From positions 13,305 to 77,304 of the forward strand of contig DASZUK010000041.1 of NCBI GenBank assembly GCA_035547695.1: DNA of 64,000 nucleotides. Reading direction: 5' to 3'. Below are positions 25,176 to 34,295 of the stretch, piece after piece. This stretch comes from DASZUK01 sp035547695. Its GTDB lineage: Bacteria; Actinomycetota; Acidimicrobiia; Acidimicrobiales; RAAP-2. The position numbers and the translations under genes are program-made. Within the stretch, counting starts at the first letter, position 1. Every line of letters starts with the position of its first letter. The notes under the pieces are model-generated. The model worked only from the letters and a program-made list of their open reading frames with translations. It was not told the origin of the DNA and searched no databases.

Positions 25176-25353
25176 GGATAGCACCCGGGTTCTCGACCGT
25201 CAAGGGACAATGGACGTCGGGAGGAAAGGTCGGTTGATCGGGCACGTTCGAGGAAAATCTTTGCTCCCGTCCAGGGCCCGACGTCGAAGATCGATCGCCT
25301 AAGATACGGGCCATGGCAGAACCGGTTGGCCCCCATACCCGAAAGATCGCACC

Positions 25354-25776
25354 GTGAAGGACATGGACCGCTGGCTCGGTGACGGCGGCATGCCGGTCAT
25401 CGGGATCGTCGGAGGGGCGTTCGACCGTTACGGGGTCGACGGCGAGGACCTCGGCTGGGCGGAGGGCACCTTCGCCCCCGGCGTCGCCGCCTGCAACCCC
25501 CACGGCATCGTCCAGGCGGGGGTGCACGGGGTCCTGCTGGACGCCGCCATGAACTTCGCCATCAACGCCCCCCTGACCGGGCGCGACCGGACCCGGGCCA
25601 CGCTGGAGATGAAGGTGGAGACCATGCGGCCGGCCCGCTCCGGGGAGACCTACCGGTTCCGGGGGGAGGTGGTCCGGATGGCCCGCCAGGTGGCCTACGG
25701 GGAGGCGTGGGTGCGCGACCCCGACGGCGAGCTGGTCAGCCGGGCGACCGGGACGTTCCTGCTCTACCGGGAGTAG
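25354..25776 (+). CDS. PaaI family hotdog-fold thioesterase
   Basis: Single hotdog domain of 140 residues that would hydrolyse acyl-CoA thioesters. The active-site block NPHGIVQAGVHGVLLDAAMN is at about residues 49-68, followed by TRATLEMKVETMRPARSGE and the final strand ATGTFLLYRE. Start GTG 25354; ATG 25363 is an alternative and neither has a strong Shine-Dalgarno sequence. It is transcribed divergently from the AtuA operon across a 178-bp gap and converges with the acyl-CoA dehydrogenase at 25804. Confidence 0.84.
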   Translation: MKDMDRWLGDGGMPVIGIVGGAFDRYGVDGEDLGWAEGTFAPGVAACNPHGIVQAGVHGVLLDAAMNFAINAPLTGRDRTRATLEMKVETMRPARSGETYRFRGEVVRMARQVAYGEAWVRDPDGELVSRATGTFLLYRE

Positions 25777-25803
25777 GTCGACCGCGGGCAGCGGCACCCG
25801 GGG

Positions 25804-26985
25804 TCAGTCCCACCAGAGGTCCTTGTCCAGCACGCCCTTGGCGATGAGCCCGAGCTGTACCTGCGAGGTGCCCTCCACGATGGTCAACTGCCGGGCGTCC
25901 CGGTACCAGAGCTCGGTGGGATGGTCCTCCATATACCCGGCGGCCCCGAGCATCTGGACGGCCAGTCCCGACGTCCTGACGGCCAGTTCGGTGGCGAAGT
26001 ATTTTGCCATAGAGAGGAATGGAACATGCTCGCGACCGAACTTTCCATTGTCGACCATCCAGGCTGCTCTATAGGTCAACAGCCGCGCCGCCTCTATGTC
26101 GATCGCCGCCTTGGCGATCTCCCACTGTATTCCCTGGAAGTCGGCGATGGTCTGGCCAAAGGCGCTCCGCTGCTTCACGTACTCGGTGGCGTACATGAGG
26201 GCGCCCTCGGCGAGGCCGATGCCACGGGCCGCCACGACGGGGCGCATGGCGTTCAACCCGAGCATGGCCAGCCGGAACCCGCCGACCCGACCGATCACGT
26301 TCGCCGCCGGCACCTTCACGTCGTCCAGCACGAGCTCGCCGGTGTCCACCCCGCGGACCCCCATCTTGTGGTCCCTGCGCCCCACGCGCACGCCGTCCAT
26401 CGAACGCTCCACGATGAAGGCGGTGATCGAATCGTGCGCCCGGCTCTGCGGGTCGCCGGTCTTGGCGAAGATGGTGTACCAGTCGGCCTGGGCCACGCCG
26501 GACATCCAGCACTTCAGCCCGTTCAGCACCCAGCCGCCCGCATTGGCGGGATCGCTGTCCGGTACCGCCCGGGTCTGCATCCCGGCCACGTCGCTGCCGG
26601 CGCCGGGCTCGGACAGCCCGAACCCGGCCCGTAGCTCACCGGTGGCCAGCGGGGCCACGTACCGCTTCTGCTGTTGCTCGTCGCCGGCGATGAGCACCGG
26701 TCCGGCCGGCAGCCGGGTGAGCAACAGCATCAGGGCGACGGTGTTCGAGTACTTGGCCACCTCCTCGATGGCGATGGCCAACCCCAGGGTTCCCGCCCCG
26801 GACCCGCCGAGCTCCTCGGGCAGGGCCAGGCCCAGCAGGTCGGCCTGGCGGAGGCCGTCGAAGACGTCCTCGGGGTACTCCCCGGTGCGGTCGATGTCAC
26901 GGACCCGGGGAGCCACCTTCTCCTGGGCGAACCGCCGGACGGTGTCCCGCAGGGCGGCAAGCTCTGGTTGCAGTTCGAAATCCAC
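25804..26985 (-). CDS. Acyl-CoA dehydrogenase
   Basis: FAD-dependent acyl-CoA dehydrogenase of 393 residues that introduces the alpha-beta double bond. FAD and substrate motifs: FGLSEPGAGSDVAGMQTRA, WVLNGLKCWMSG, RPVVAARGIGLAEGALMYAT, RSAFGQTIADFQ and QMLGAAGYMEDHPTE. The catalytic Glu371 is in the LTIVEGTSQVQLG block, the position used by short- and medium-chain enzymes. Full length and probably a homotetramer. Its promoter is shared divergently with the hydratase/thiolase pair at 27085, which together make a beta-oxidation set. Start ATG 26985. Confidence 0.92.
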   Translation of the reverse strand: MDFELQPELAALRDTVRRFAQEKVAPRVRDIDRTGEYPEDVFDGLRQADLLGLALPEELGGSGAGTLGLAIAIEEVAKYSNTVALMLLLTRLPAGPVLIAGDEQQQKRYVAPLATGELRAGFGLSEPGAGSDVAGMQTRAVPDSDPANAGGWVLNGLKCWMSGVAQADWYTIFAKTGDPQSRAHDSITAFIVERSMDGVRVGRRDHKMGVRGVDTGELVLDDVKVPAANVIGRVGGFRLAMLGLNAMRPVVAARGIGLAEGALMYATEYVKQRSAFGQTIADFQGIQWEIAKAAIDIEAARLLTYRAAWMVDNGKFGREHVPFLSMAKYFATELAVRTSGLAVQMLGAAGYMEDHPTELWYRDARQLTIVEGTSQVQLGLIAKGVLDKDLWWD

Positions 26986-27018
26986 GGTCTCAGCTTATCC
27001 GAGCGGCGACCAATACGC

Positions 27019-27029
27019 TAACCTAGTTT
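27019..27029. promoter_or_regulatory. Putative operator, 10 of 11, divergent beta-oxidation promoter
   Basis: TAACCTAGTTT, one mismatch from the reverse complement of TAACTAGGTTA. Lies 34 bp upstream of the acyl-CoA dehydrogenase start and 56 bp upstream of the enoyl-CoA hydratase start, positioned to control both. Confidence 0.55.
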
Positions 27030-27084
27030 GATCTTAAAGGGTCGGCGCCTCCAAGGCGGTGCGGAGTGACCTGAGGAGGTGGCA

Positions 27085-27756
27085 ATGACGGTGACCGTGG
27101 AGGAACAGGAGACCTGCCTGCTGGCGACCGTGGACGACGGCAAGGCCAACGCGCTCTCGTCGGAGGTGATCGTCCGCCTCCGGGCCGCCCTCGCCGACGC
27201 CGTGGCGACCGGTCGGGGCCTCGTCGTGGCCGGGCGTGACGGCAGCTTCTGCGCCGGCTTCGACCTCGCCGTCATGCGCAGCGGCGACCGCCAGGCCATC
27301 GCCGCCCTGCTGACAGAGGGCGAGCGGCTGTTCATGGAGATGCTGCAGGCCCCGGTGGCGGTGGCGGTGGCCTGCACCGGGCACGCCCTGGCCGGCGGCG
27401 CCCTGCTGCTGTTGAGCGCCGACTGGCGGGTCGGCCGGCCCGGCCCCTACCAGCTCGGGTTGAACGAGGTGCGGATCGGCATGGCGCTCCCGGAGTTCGC
27501 CGTCGGGCTCGTCCGGCACCGCCTCCCCGTCCGTCACCACACGGCAGCGACCATGGCGGCCGAGATCACCGAGCCGGCCCGGGCCGTGGAGATCGGCTTT
27601 CTTGACGCGCTGGCCGACGACCCCGTCGCCGCCGCCTGCCGGTGGGTCGAGGGGGTGGCCGCCAACGACCAGCGAGCCTTCGCCGTCACCAAGCGCCGCC
27701 TCCGCCGGACCCTGGTGGAGACCTTGGCGGCGATCAACCAGCCGTCGTCCGTTTGA
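27085..27756 (+). CDS. Enoyl-CoA hydratase/isomerase family protein
   Basis: Crotonase-fold protein of 223 residues, shorter than the usual 255-260 and missing much of the C-terminal helical region. Motifs: DGSFCAGFDLAVM (oxyanion hole) near residue 56, TGHALAGGALLLLSADWRVG near 98, and GLNEVRIGMALPEFAVGLVR. The AGGAGG at 27074-27079 fixes the ATG at 27085. The reading continues to the thiolase 42 bp later with the same orientation, so the pair is probably an operon. A 2-enoyl-CoA hydratase or hydrolase is likely, substrate unknown. Confidence 0.87.
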   Translation: MTVTVEEQETCLLATVDDGKANALSSEVIVRLRAALADAVATGRGLVVAGRDGSFCAGFDLAVMRSGDRQAIAALLTEGERLFMEMLQAPVAVAVACTGHALAGGALLLLSADWRVGRPGPYQLGLNEVRIGMALPEFAVGLVRHRLPVRHHTAATMAAEITEPARAVEIGFLDALADDPVAAACRWVEGVAANDQRAFAVTKRRLRRTLVETLAAINQPSSV

Positions 27757-27798
27757 GAACCCGCCCGGCGCTGGCCGGGGAACCGAAGGGAGCGTTGC

Positions 27799-28977
27799 AT
27801 GCGTGAGGTCGTGATCGTCGGAGCGGTCCGGACGCCCGTCGGGCGTCGCAACGGGGGCCTGTCCTCGATGCACGCCGCCGACCTGCTGGGCGTCGTCCAG
27901 GCCGAGGTGCTCCGCCGGGCCGGCGTGGACCCGACCGAGGTCGGCCAGGTGGTCACCGGGTGCGTCGGGCAGGTCGGCATGCAGTCCATGAACGTGGGCC
28001 GGACCGCCTGGCTGGCCGCCGGGCTTCCCGTCGAGGTCCCGGCCACCACGGTGGACGCCCAGTGCGGGTCGTCGCAACAGGCGACCAACCTCGCCTATGC
28101 CCTGGTAGCCAGCGGGGTGGTCGACGTGGCCCTGGCCTGTGGGGTCGAGGTCATGAGCCGGGTGTCGATGGGCTCGACCACCCCGAAGGTGCCCGACGTG
28201 GGCAAGCCCATCAACCGGAACTACTGGGCCCACCACGAGTTCACCACCCAGTTCGAGGGGGCGGAGCGGATCGCCGAGCAGTGGGGCATCGGGCGGGACC
28301 GGACCGACGAGCTCGGCAAGCGCTCCCAGGACCTCGCCGCCGCGGCCTGGGCCGAGGGACGCTTCGACGGCCAGATCGTCACGGTCGACGCGCCCGACCT
28401 GGGCGACGACGGCAAGCCGACCGGCAGGACGCACGCCGTCGCCCGCGACGAGGGCCTGCGGGAGACCACCCTCGAAGGCCTGGCCGGCCTGAAGCCCACC
28501 GGCCGCCCCGACGGGGTCCACACGGCCGGGACGTCGTCGCAGATCGCCGACGGCGCGGCCGCCGTGCTGCTGACGACGCGGGAGCGGGCGAGGACCCTCG
28601 GCCTCGTGCCCTTGGCGACGGTGGTGGACGTCTGCCTGGTCGGCTGCGACCCCGTGCTCATGCTGGAAGGCCCCATCCCCGCCACCCGCGCCCTTCTGTC
28701 GGCCAACGGCCTTTCCATCGGCGACATCGACCTGGTCGAGATCAACGAGGCCTTCGCCTCGGTCGTCTTGGCCTGGGAGCAGGAGCTGAAGGCCGACATG
28801 GCGCGGGTGAACCCCAACGGTGGCGCCATCGCCCTCGGCCATCCGCTGGGGGCGACCGGGGCCCTCCTCGTCACCAAGGCCGTCCACGAGCTCCGGCGGA
28901 CCGACGGGGAGCAGGCGCTCGTCACCATGTGCTGCGGCGGGGGGCTCGGCACGGGCACCCTGCTCCGCCGGACCTGA
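27799..28977 (+). CDS. Acetyl-CoA acetyltransferase (thiolase)
   Basis: Classical thiolase of 392 residues that cleaves 3-oxoacyl-CoA. Nucleophile Cys89 in TTVDAQCGSSQQAT, His of NPNGGAIALGHPLGATGA near residue 348, and the second Cys in MCCGGGLGTG near 378-379; all catalytic positions are present. Begins REVVIVGAVRTPVGRRNGGL as expected. Start ATG 27799 with GGGAG upstream. Coupled with the hydratase before it and the divergent acyl-CoA dehydrogenase, this completes a beta-oxidation cycle except for a dedicated hydroxyacyl-CoA dehydrogenase, a role one of the nearby SDRs could fill. Confidence 0.93.
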   Translation: MREVVIVGAVRTPVGRRNGGLSSMHAADLLGVVQAEVLRRAGVDPTEVGQVVTGCVGQVGMQSMNVGRTAWLAAGLPVEVPATTVDAQCGSSQQATNLAYALVASGVVDVALACGVEVMSRVSMGSTTPKVPDVGKPINRNYWAHHEFTTQFEGAERIAEQWGIGRDRTDELGKRSQDLAAAAWAEGRFDGQIVTVDAPDLGDDGKPTGRTHAVARDEGLRETTLEGLAGLKPTGRPDGVHTAGTSSQIADGAAAVLLTTRERARTLGLVPLATVVDVCLVGCDPVLMLEGPIPATRALLSANGLSIGDIDLVEINEAFASVVLAWEQELKADMARVNPNGGAIALGHPLGATGALLVTKAVHELRRTDGEQALVTMCCGGGLGTGTLLRRT

Positions 28978-28994
28978 GCCTCCGGCCCCCGTAC

Positions 28995-29034
28995 GGGCAG
29001 CGTCGGCCGGCCCGGTCGCCGGGCAGCGTCGGCC
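28995..29034. repeat. 14-bp direct repeat between convergent gene ends
   Basis: GGGCAGCGTCGGCC occurs at 28995-29008 and again at 29021-29034, 26 bp apart, just after the thiolase stop and before the end of the acyl-CoA dehydrogenase gene. The intervening GGCCCGGTCGCC can fold with the flanks, so it may help termination. Confidence 0.6.
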
Positions 29035-29038
29035 CTGC

Positions 29039-30262
29039 TCAGTCGGTGTCCGCCCAGAGGTCCCGGGGCAGCCCGAGGACGCTCTCGCCGATCTTGCTCA
29101 GGTGGATCTCGCTGGTGCCGCCGCCGATGGTGGCGGCCCGGGAGCCGAGGTACCCGAAGAGCCACTTGCCACGGTCGACGGCGCCGGTGGCGCCACGGTC
29201 GAGGACGCCGGCCCCCCCGACCACGTCGAGGGCCAGCTCGAACAGCGCCTTCTCGGACTCCTGGCCGAAGACCTTCATGATGGACCCTTCCGGTCCCGGC
29301 GAGCCGCCGGCTTGGACCCGGGCGACGTTGCGCATGCCGTTCACCAGCAGCAGTTGGGAGATGGCCCACTGCCGGGCGACCCGGTTCCGGATCAACGGGG
29401 TGTCGGCCCGAAGGTCGCGGTCCTCCGTCTCTGCGGCCAGGCGCACCAGGGCGTCGACCGTCCTGGCGTAGCGGGCCTGGGCCCCGATGAACAGGGTGAA
29501 GTGCTCGTGGGAGAGGGTGGTGCGGTTGACCTGCCAGCCGTGGTTGACCGGGCCCACGAAGTTGTCCACGGGCACCGTCACGTCGTCGAAGAACACCTCG
29601 TTGAAATTGGCCTGGCCGGTCATCTGGCGGATGGGCCGGACCGTGATCCCCTCGCTGTCCAGCGGGATCAAAAGGACGCTGATCCCCTCGTGCTTGGGCG
29701 CCGTCGGGTCGGTGCGCACCAGCGTGTAGATCCAGTTGCACCACTCGGCGCTGGACGTCCAGATCTTCTGCCCGTTCACCACCACCCGGTCGCCGTCGAT
29801 GCGGGCCCGGGTGCGCAACGACGCCAGGTCCGACCCGGCGCCGGGCTCGGAGAAGCCGCCGGCCCACAGGTCGTCACCGAAGCGGATCCGGTCGATGAAC
29901 CGGGCCTGCTGCTCCGGCGTCCCGTGCTTCACCAGGGTCGGTCCCACGATGGTGATGCCGCGGTGCCCGGGGAGCTGGGGGACGTTCCGCCGGACGAGCT
30001 CGGCGTGGTAGGTCACCTGCTGGGCCAGGGTGGCGCTCCGGCCGCCGAACTCCTCGGGCCAGTGGATGCCGACCCAGCGGTCCTCGGCCATCCGCCGCTG
30101 CAGGTCGAGGAGGACCTGGCGCCTGGCGTCGGCTCCTCGGGGCATCCGGAACGAGGAGGTCCCCCAGCCCTCGGGAAGGTTGCGATCGAGCCAGTCCGAG
30201 AGCTCCCGGTGGAAGTCGGCGTCGCCGGCGGCCTCGATGACGCTCGAAAGGGCGTCGGTCAT
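29039..30262 (-). CDS. Acyl-CoA dehydrogenase, alpha-type subunit
   Basis: Acyl-CoA dehydrogenase of 407 residues with the N-terminal DWLDRNLPEGW block of actinobacterial FadE alpha subunits. Motifs: HWPEEFGGRSATLAQQ, GGFSEPGAGSDLASLRTRA, VVVNGQKIWTSSAEWCNW and ATIGGGTSEIHLSKIGE. The position used as catalytic Glu in short-chain enzymes is Gly here (GGGTSE), as in related FadE subunits, where the base lies elsewhere. The ATG at 30262 overlaps the stop of the next gene by 4 bases. In mycobacteria such pairs form alpha2beta2 enzymes, so the two proteins likely work as one. Confidence 0.9.
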   Translation of the reverse strand: MTDALSSVIEAAGDADFHRELSDWLDRNLPEGWGTSSFRMPRGADARRQVLLDLQRRMAEDRWVGIHWPEEFGGRSATLAQQVTYHAELVRRNVPQLPGHRGITIVGPTLVKHGTPEQQARFIDRIRFGDDLWAGGFSEPGAGSDLASLRTRARIDGDRVVVNGQKIWTSSAEWCNWIYTLVRTDPTAPKHEGISVLLIPLDSEGITVRPIRQMTGQANFNEVFFDDVTVPVDNFVGPVNHGWQVNRTTLSHEHFTLFIGAQARYARTVDALVRLAAETEDRDLRADTPLIRNRVARQWAISQLLLVNGMRNVARVQAGGSPGPEGSIMKVFGQESEKALFELALDVVGGAGVLDRGATGAVDRGKWLFGYLGSRAATIGGGTSEIHLSKIGESVLGLPRDLWADTD

Positions 30263-31371
30263 GGGCGGGCCCCGGCGACCGGCGACCGGGCCCCTGCGTA
30301 GAGGTCGTCGGCGATCGAGACGAAATGGGCGTCGGGGCTGCCGAGGGCCAGTTGGGCCGCCTTGGCCCGCCGCATGAGGAGGTGGAGGTCGTGCTCCCAG
30401 GTGAACCCGATGCCCCCGTGGACCTGGATGGCCCCGTGGACGACCGAGACGGCGTTCTCGGTGGCCACCGCCTTGGCCATGTGGGCGGCCATCAGCCCGT
30501 CGGAGCGCCCCCCGTCGAGAGCCCAGGCGCCGTTGTACACCGCCGAACGGGCGTTCTCCAGTTCGATCAGCATGTTGGCCAGCCGGTGCTTGACCGCCTG
30601 GAACCGGCCGATGGGCTGCCCGAACTGCTCGCGCTGCTTCGCATGGCCGACGCCGAGGGCGAGGGCGGCCGCCGCGGCGCCGGTGGCTTCGGCGCCGAGC
30701 ACCACCCAGGCCCGCATGAGGCAGGCGTCGAGGACCCGGCGGTCCGTGTGGCCGAGGTAGTGGCCGGGGGCGCTGGCCAGCACCAGGGCCCCGAGCCGCT
30801 GGGTCTGGTCGAGCGACGGCTGGTCGGTGAGGGTGGCCCCGGGGCCCCGGGCCTCCACCGCCAGCCATGCCACGCCCCCCGCGTCGGGTACCGCCACGAG
30901 CACCAGGTCCGCCGCCGCCCCTTCGAGGACGTCGTCCACGCGGGTGGTCAGCCGCCACTCGGCACCGTCCTCCCGTCCGTCGACCGGGTAGGCGAAGCCC
31001 CGGGCGGCCGACAGCGCCGGCACCACGATGCGGTCGCCCTCGGTCATCCGGGCCAGCAGCTCCTTGGCCCGGCTGCCCCCGACCGCTCCCAGGACCTGGG
31101 CGGCCACCACCGGGGCGACGACCGGGACGTTGGCCAGGTGCCGCCCCAGCTCCTCGGCCACGAGCACCTCGTCCAGCAACGACCCGCCCGCCCCGGCGAT
31201 GTCCACCGGCGCCGAGAGGGCGACGGTCCCCATCTGAGCCAGCCCGTCCCACAGCTCCCGGTCGCAGGCGGGGCCGCCGTCGTAGGACGCCCGGGGCCGG
31301 GCACGGCCGGCCAGGAAGGTGCCGACCACCGATCGCAATTCCTCCTGCTCCGCCGAGATCTCGTAGCTCAC
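30259..31371 (-). CDS. Acyl-CoA dehydrogenase, beta-type subunit
   Basis: Acyl-CoA dehydrogenase-fold protein of 370 residues, with degenerate N-terminal and middle domains (no SEPGAGSD motif) but a good C-terminal block: FGQPIGRFQAVKHRLANMLI near residue 250 and IQVHGGIGFTWEHDLHLLMR near 330. This is the pattern of the partner subunit of heteromeric steroid-type dehydrogenases (compare FadE27/FadE28-like proteins). Start GTG 31371 after GGAGGGG. First gene of the two-gene operon; a near-perfect copy of the shared operator is 30 bp upstream. Confidence 0.87.
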   Translation of the reverse strand: MSYEISAEQEELRSVVGTFLAGRARPRASYDGGPACDRELWDGLAQMGTVALSAPVDIAGAGGSLLDEVLVAEELGRHLANVPVVAPVVAAQVLGAVGGSRAKELLARMTEGDRIVVPALSAARGFAYPVDGREDGAEWRLTTRVDDVLEGAAADLVLVAVPDAGGVAWLAVEARGPGATLTDQPSLDQTQRLGALVLASAPGHYLGHTDRRVLDACLMRAWVVLGAEATGAAAAALALGVGHAKQREQFGQPIGRFQAVKHRLANMLIELENARSAVYNGAWALDGGRSDGLMAAHMAKAVATENAVSVVHGAIQVHGGIGFTWEHDLHLLMRRAKAAQLALGSPDAHFVSIADDLYAGARSPVAGARP

Positions 31372-31400
31372 CGCACCCTCCCCTCCTTTCCTTGACTATA

Positions 31401-31411
31401 TAACTAAGTTA
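31401..31411. promoter_or_regulatory. Putative operator, 10 of 11, dehydrogenase pair promoter
   Basis: TAACTAAGTTA, flanked to give the perfect palindrome ATAACTAAGTTAT (31400-31412). Located 30 bp upstream of the GTG start at 31371. The best palindrome of the set. Confidence 0.55.
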
Positions 31412-31482
31412 TCTTTATAGTTCGGACGGCGGTGGGTCGGGGAGGCCCACCACGGGCGGCACCGGCCCAAAAGGGACGGCCG

Positions 31483-32754
31483 TCATCGACGCCACGCCAC
31501 CGGCAGGGCCTGGAGCCCCCGGTGAGGCAGGGAGTCCTGCCACTCGACGGTGGCCGGGTCCGTGGCCAACTCCAGCTCCGGGTGCTCACCGGCCAGGAGG
31601 CGGAACGCCTCGACGGCCTCCTGGCGCCCGAGGTGAGCCCCCAGGCAGAAGTGGCGGCCGGCGGCGAACGAGAGGTGCCGGTTGTCCCGGCGCTCGACGT
31701 CGAACCGGTCGGGCTGGTCGAACTGGTCCGGATCGTGGTTCGCCGCCGCCACCACCGCGTACACCACCTCCCCGGCCGGGATGGTCCGGTCCCCGAGCGC
31801 AACGTCGACCGCGGCCGCCCGGGGGGTGGCCACGGTGACGGCCGTGTCGAACCGCAGCATCTCCTCCACCGCCGAGCCCACGAGGTCGGGGTCCTGGCGG
31901 AGCCGGCGGTAGGCGTCCGGGTTGGTCAGCAGGTGGAAGCACCCGGTGGCGATCACGTCGGTGGTGGTCGAATGACCGCCGACGTGCAGGATGATCAGCA
32001 TGGCCGTCAGCTCATCGGGGGAGAGTGGCGCCTCGTCGGCGTCGCTGGCCTCGATCAGGAGGGACACGAGGTCGTCCCCCGGCGCCTTTCGCTTCTCGGC
32101 CACGAGGTCGGCGACGAACGCCCGGCAGTCCTCGGCCTTGCGGTCGGCCAACCGGAGCGCTTCGGCCGGCCGGTCACCCAGCTCCTGGAGCTCCCGCACG
32201 GTGTCGGCCCAGGAGAGGAAGTCCTGGCGGGCCTCCGGAGCCACGCCGATCAGCTCGCAGATGAGGCGGACCGGCAGCTCGGAGGCGAAGTCCCGCCGGA
32301 AGTCGAACGACGGCCGCTGGCGGAGGTCGTCCAGCAGCCGGCGGGCGATGCCCCGCGTCCGCTCCCGGCGGTCGCCGACCGCCCGGACGCTGAACGCCGG
32401 CGCCACGATCCGGCGGAGCCTCGTGTGGTCGGGGGGGTTCTTGAACACGAGCGACCCCAAGAAGATCCGCTCGGCCAGCGCCCCCTCGGCCGGGCCGTCC
32501 CCGGCGCCCGTCGTCGCGGCGACGTCGCGGAGGATGCGGGCCTTCTCCCACCGCTCGTCGCGGAGCATGGCGTTGCAGGCCTCGTACGAGGTCACCAGCC
32601 ACGGCCCCTGGGCCGAGCGGTGCACCGGGTCGGCGGCCCGCAGCCGCCGGAAGAACGGGAACGGGTCCCGCCGGATGGCCGCCCGCTCGGGGAGCCCGGC
32701 GGTGAGGAACCAGCGAACCTCGTCCTCCAGGGGAGCCAGGTCGGTCGTCGTCAC
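31483..32754 (-). CDS. Cytochrome P450
   Basis: Haem-thiolate monooxygenase of 423 residues. The haem loop FAAGRHFCLGAHLGR puts the axial Cys at residue 370, ExxR is EEMLR with Glu298-Arg301, and the I-helix oxygen-binding motif is GGHSTTTD near 259-266. The PERF-type meander is DRFDVERR. No membrane anchor or fused reductase is seen; the redox partner is not encoded next to it. GTG 32754 overlaps the stop of the acyl-CoA ligase (GTGA). Last gene of the hydratase/ligase/P450 operon, suggesting hydroxylation of a CoA-activated or free acid. Class and substrate unresolved. Confidence 0.93.
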   Translation of the reverse strand: MTTTDLAPLEDEVRWFLTAGLPERAAIRRDPFPFFRRLRAADPVHRSAQGPWLVTSYEACNAMLRDERWEKARILRDVAATTGAGDGPAEGALAERIFLGSLVFKNPPDHTRLRRIVAPAFSVRAVGDRRERTRGIARRLLDDLRQRPSFDFRRDFASELPVRLICELIGVAPEARQDFLSWADTVRELQELGDRPAEALRLADRKAEDCRAFVADLVAEKRKAPGDDLVSLLIEASDADEAPLSPDELTAMLIILHVGGHSTTTDVIATGCFHLLTNPDAYRRLRQDPDLVGSAVEEMLRFDTAVTVATPRAAAVDVALGDRTIPAGEVVYAVVAAANHDPDQFDQPDRFDVERRDNRHLSFAAGRHFCLGAHLGRQEAVEAFRLLAGEHPELELATDPATVEWQDSLPHRGLQALPVAWRR

Positions 32755-34295
32755 GCGCCGGCGCCCTCCGAAAGAACCCGGGCCAGCTCGGCCCGGCTCA
32801 CCTTGAGCGACGGCGTCTTCGGCAGGGCGTCCACGACGTGGACCCGGACCGGCACCTGGTACTTGGCGAGACGAGCCCTGGCCCACTGCACGAGCTCGTC
32901 CTCGCTGGCCGGGCTGCGGAGCTCCACCGCGGCCACCGGGACCTGGCCCAGCCGGTCGTCGGGCAACCCCACGACGCCGACCGCCCGCACCGCGGGGTGC
33001 TCGGCGAGCACCGCCTCGACCGCCTCGGGCAGCACCTTGAACCCGCCCCGGTTGATGGCGCCGTCGGCCCGCCCGCTGATCCACAAGAAGCCGTCCTCGT
33101 CCAGCCTCCCGAGATCGGTGGTGCGCACCCAGCCGGCCTCCCCCCGGGCCACCGTCTGGGCCGACATGACCTCGATCTGGCCTTCGGTCCCCTGCGGCAC
33201 CTCCGCCCCACCGTCGGGGTCGACGACGCGTACCTGGATGCCCGGCCGGGGCCGTCCCACCGACCCCCACTTAGCCGCCCCGAAAGCCCGCTTGTCCTCC
33301 AGGGTCCAGCCGGACAGTCCCCCGGGGAACTCGGTCGCCCCGTAGGTGGTGAGCACCGGGACCCCGAAGCGCTCCGTGAACGCCCGCTCGACCTCGGGGG
33401 CGAGGGCAGCCGTGCTGCACATGACGGCCCGCAGGCTGGACAGCTTCTCCGGGGCGACGCCCGCCTCCAGCAGCATCACGAGGGCCGCCGGGGGCAGGGA
33501 GGCGACGACGGGACGGTGGGCGGCCACGGCCTCGGACCACGGCCCGGCGTCGAACCGGTCGAGGAGGACCAGCCGCCGACCCTCGACGGCGAACTGCATG
33601 ACGTTCCACAGCCCGAGGATGTGGACGAGGGGCGTGGCGCTGACCACCACCCCGGTCGAGAGCGTGGCGGCCGAGGCGGCCTGTTCGTTGCTCTTCGAGT
33701 ACCGCCGGACCCGGGCGAAGCCGAGCGACAGGTCCCGGTAGGTGATCGGCAGCCGCTTGGGCGGCCCCGTCGTGCCGCTGGTCGGCATCCACACCGCCAC
33801 CCCTGGTCGCCGCGCCGCCTCGCCGGCACGGCCGGCGACCGCCACCTCCAGCTCCCTCCCCCGGCTGCGCACCACCGCGCAGCCGATCGCCTCGGCCGCC
33901 CCGACCAGCTCCGAGGTCACGTCCTCGGCGTCGGCCACGACGGCGGCCGGGGCCAGCCGTTCGAGATCTGCCGCTACCCCGGACGGCGGCTGGATGGCGC
34001 TGATGGGCACCAGGCAGCACCGGTCGACGAGGCTGCGGAGCAGCGTGGACACCGCGCCCGGCCGGTTCCGCATCACCGCGGCCAGTTGCAGGCCGTCGGC
34101 TTCGGACGGGGGCACCCCGAGCAGGCCCATCAACTGCTCCCCGAACCGGCAGCAGTCCTCCCAGGTCCAGACCTGGTCGCCGTACCAGATGGCCGGAGCC
34201 GCCGGGTCGATGGCCATCACCTCGGCGATGCGGGCGGGAACGTCGATCCCCGGGTCCACCTCCTCTCCGGGCCCCGCCTGCTGCGCGGTCGTCAC
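32751..34295 (-). CDS. Acyl-CoA ligase (AMP-dependent synthetase)
   Basis: ANL-superfamily adenylating enzyme of 514 residues. P-loop A3 VWMPTSGTTGPPKRLP near residue 180, A5 VLTTYGATEFPGG near 300, A8 LWISGRADGAINRGGFKVLP near 400 and A10 LPKTPSLKVSRAEL near 490 with its Lys present. GTG 34295 overlaps the hydratase stop (GTGA) and its own stop overlaps the P450 start, so the three genes are tightly coupled. Substrate unknown; the neighbours suggest a fatty, aromatic or alicyclic acid. Some divergence in the N-terminal domain. Confidence 0.9.
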   Translation of the reverse strand: MTTAQQAGPGEEVDPGIDVPARIAEVMAIDPAAPAIWYGDQVWTWEDCCRFGEQLMGLLGVPPSEADGLQLAAVMRNRPGAVSTLLRSLVDRCCLVPISAIQPPSGVAADLERLAPAAVVADAEDVTSELVGAAEAIGCAVVRSRGRELEVAVAGRAGEAARRPGVAVWMPTSGTTGPPKRLPITYRDLSLGFARVRRYSKSNEQAASAATLSTGVVVSATPLVHILGLWNVMQFAVEGRRLVLLDRFDAGPWSEAVAAHRPVVASLPPAALVMLLEAGVAPEKLSSLRAVMCSTAALAPEVERAFTERFGVPVLTTYGATEFPGGLSGWTLEDKRAFGAAKWGSVGRPRPGIQVRVVDPDGGAEVPQGTEGQIEVMSAQTVARGEAGWVRTTDLGRLDEDGFLWISGRADGAINRGGFKVLPEAVEAVLAEHPAVRAVGVVGLPDDRLGQVPVAAVELRSPASEDELVQWARARLAKYQVPVRVHVVDALPKTPSLKVSRAELARVLSEGAGA

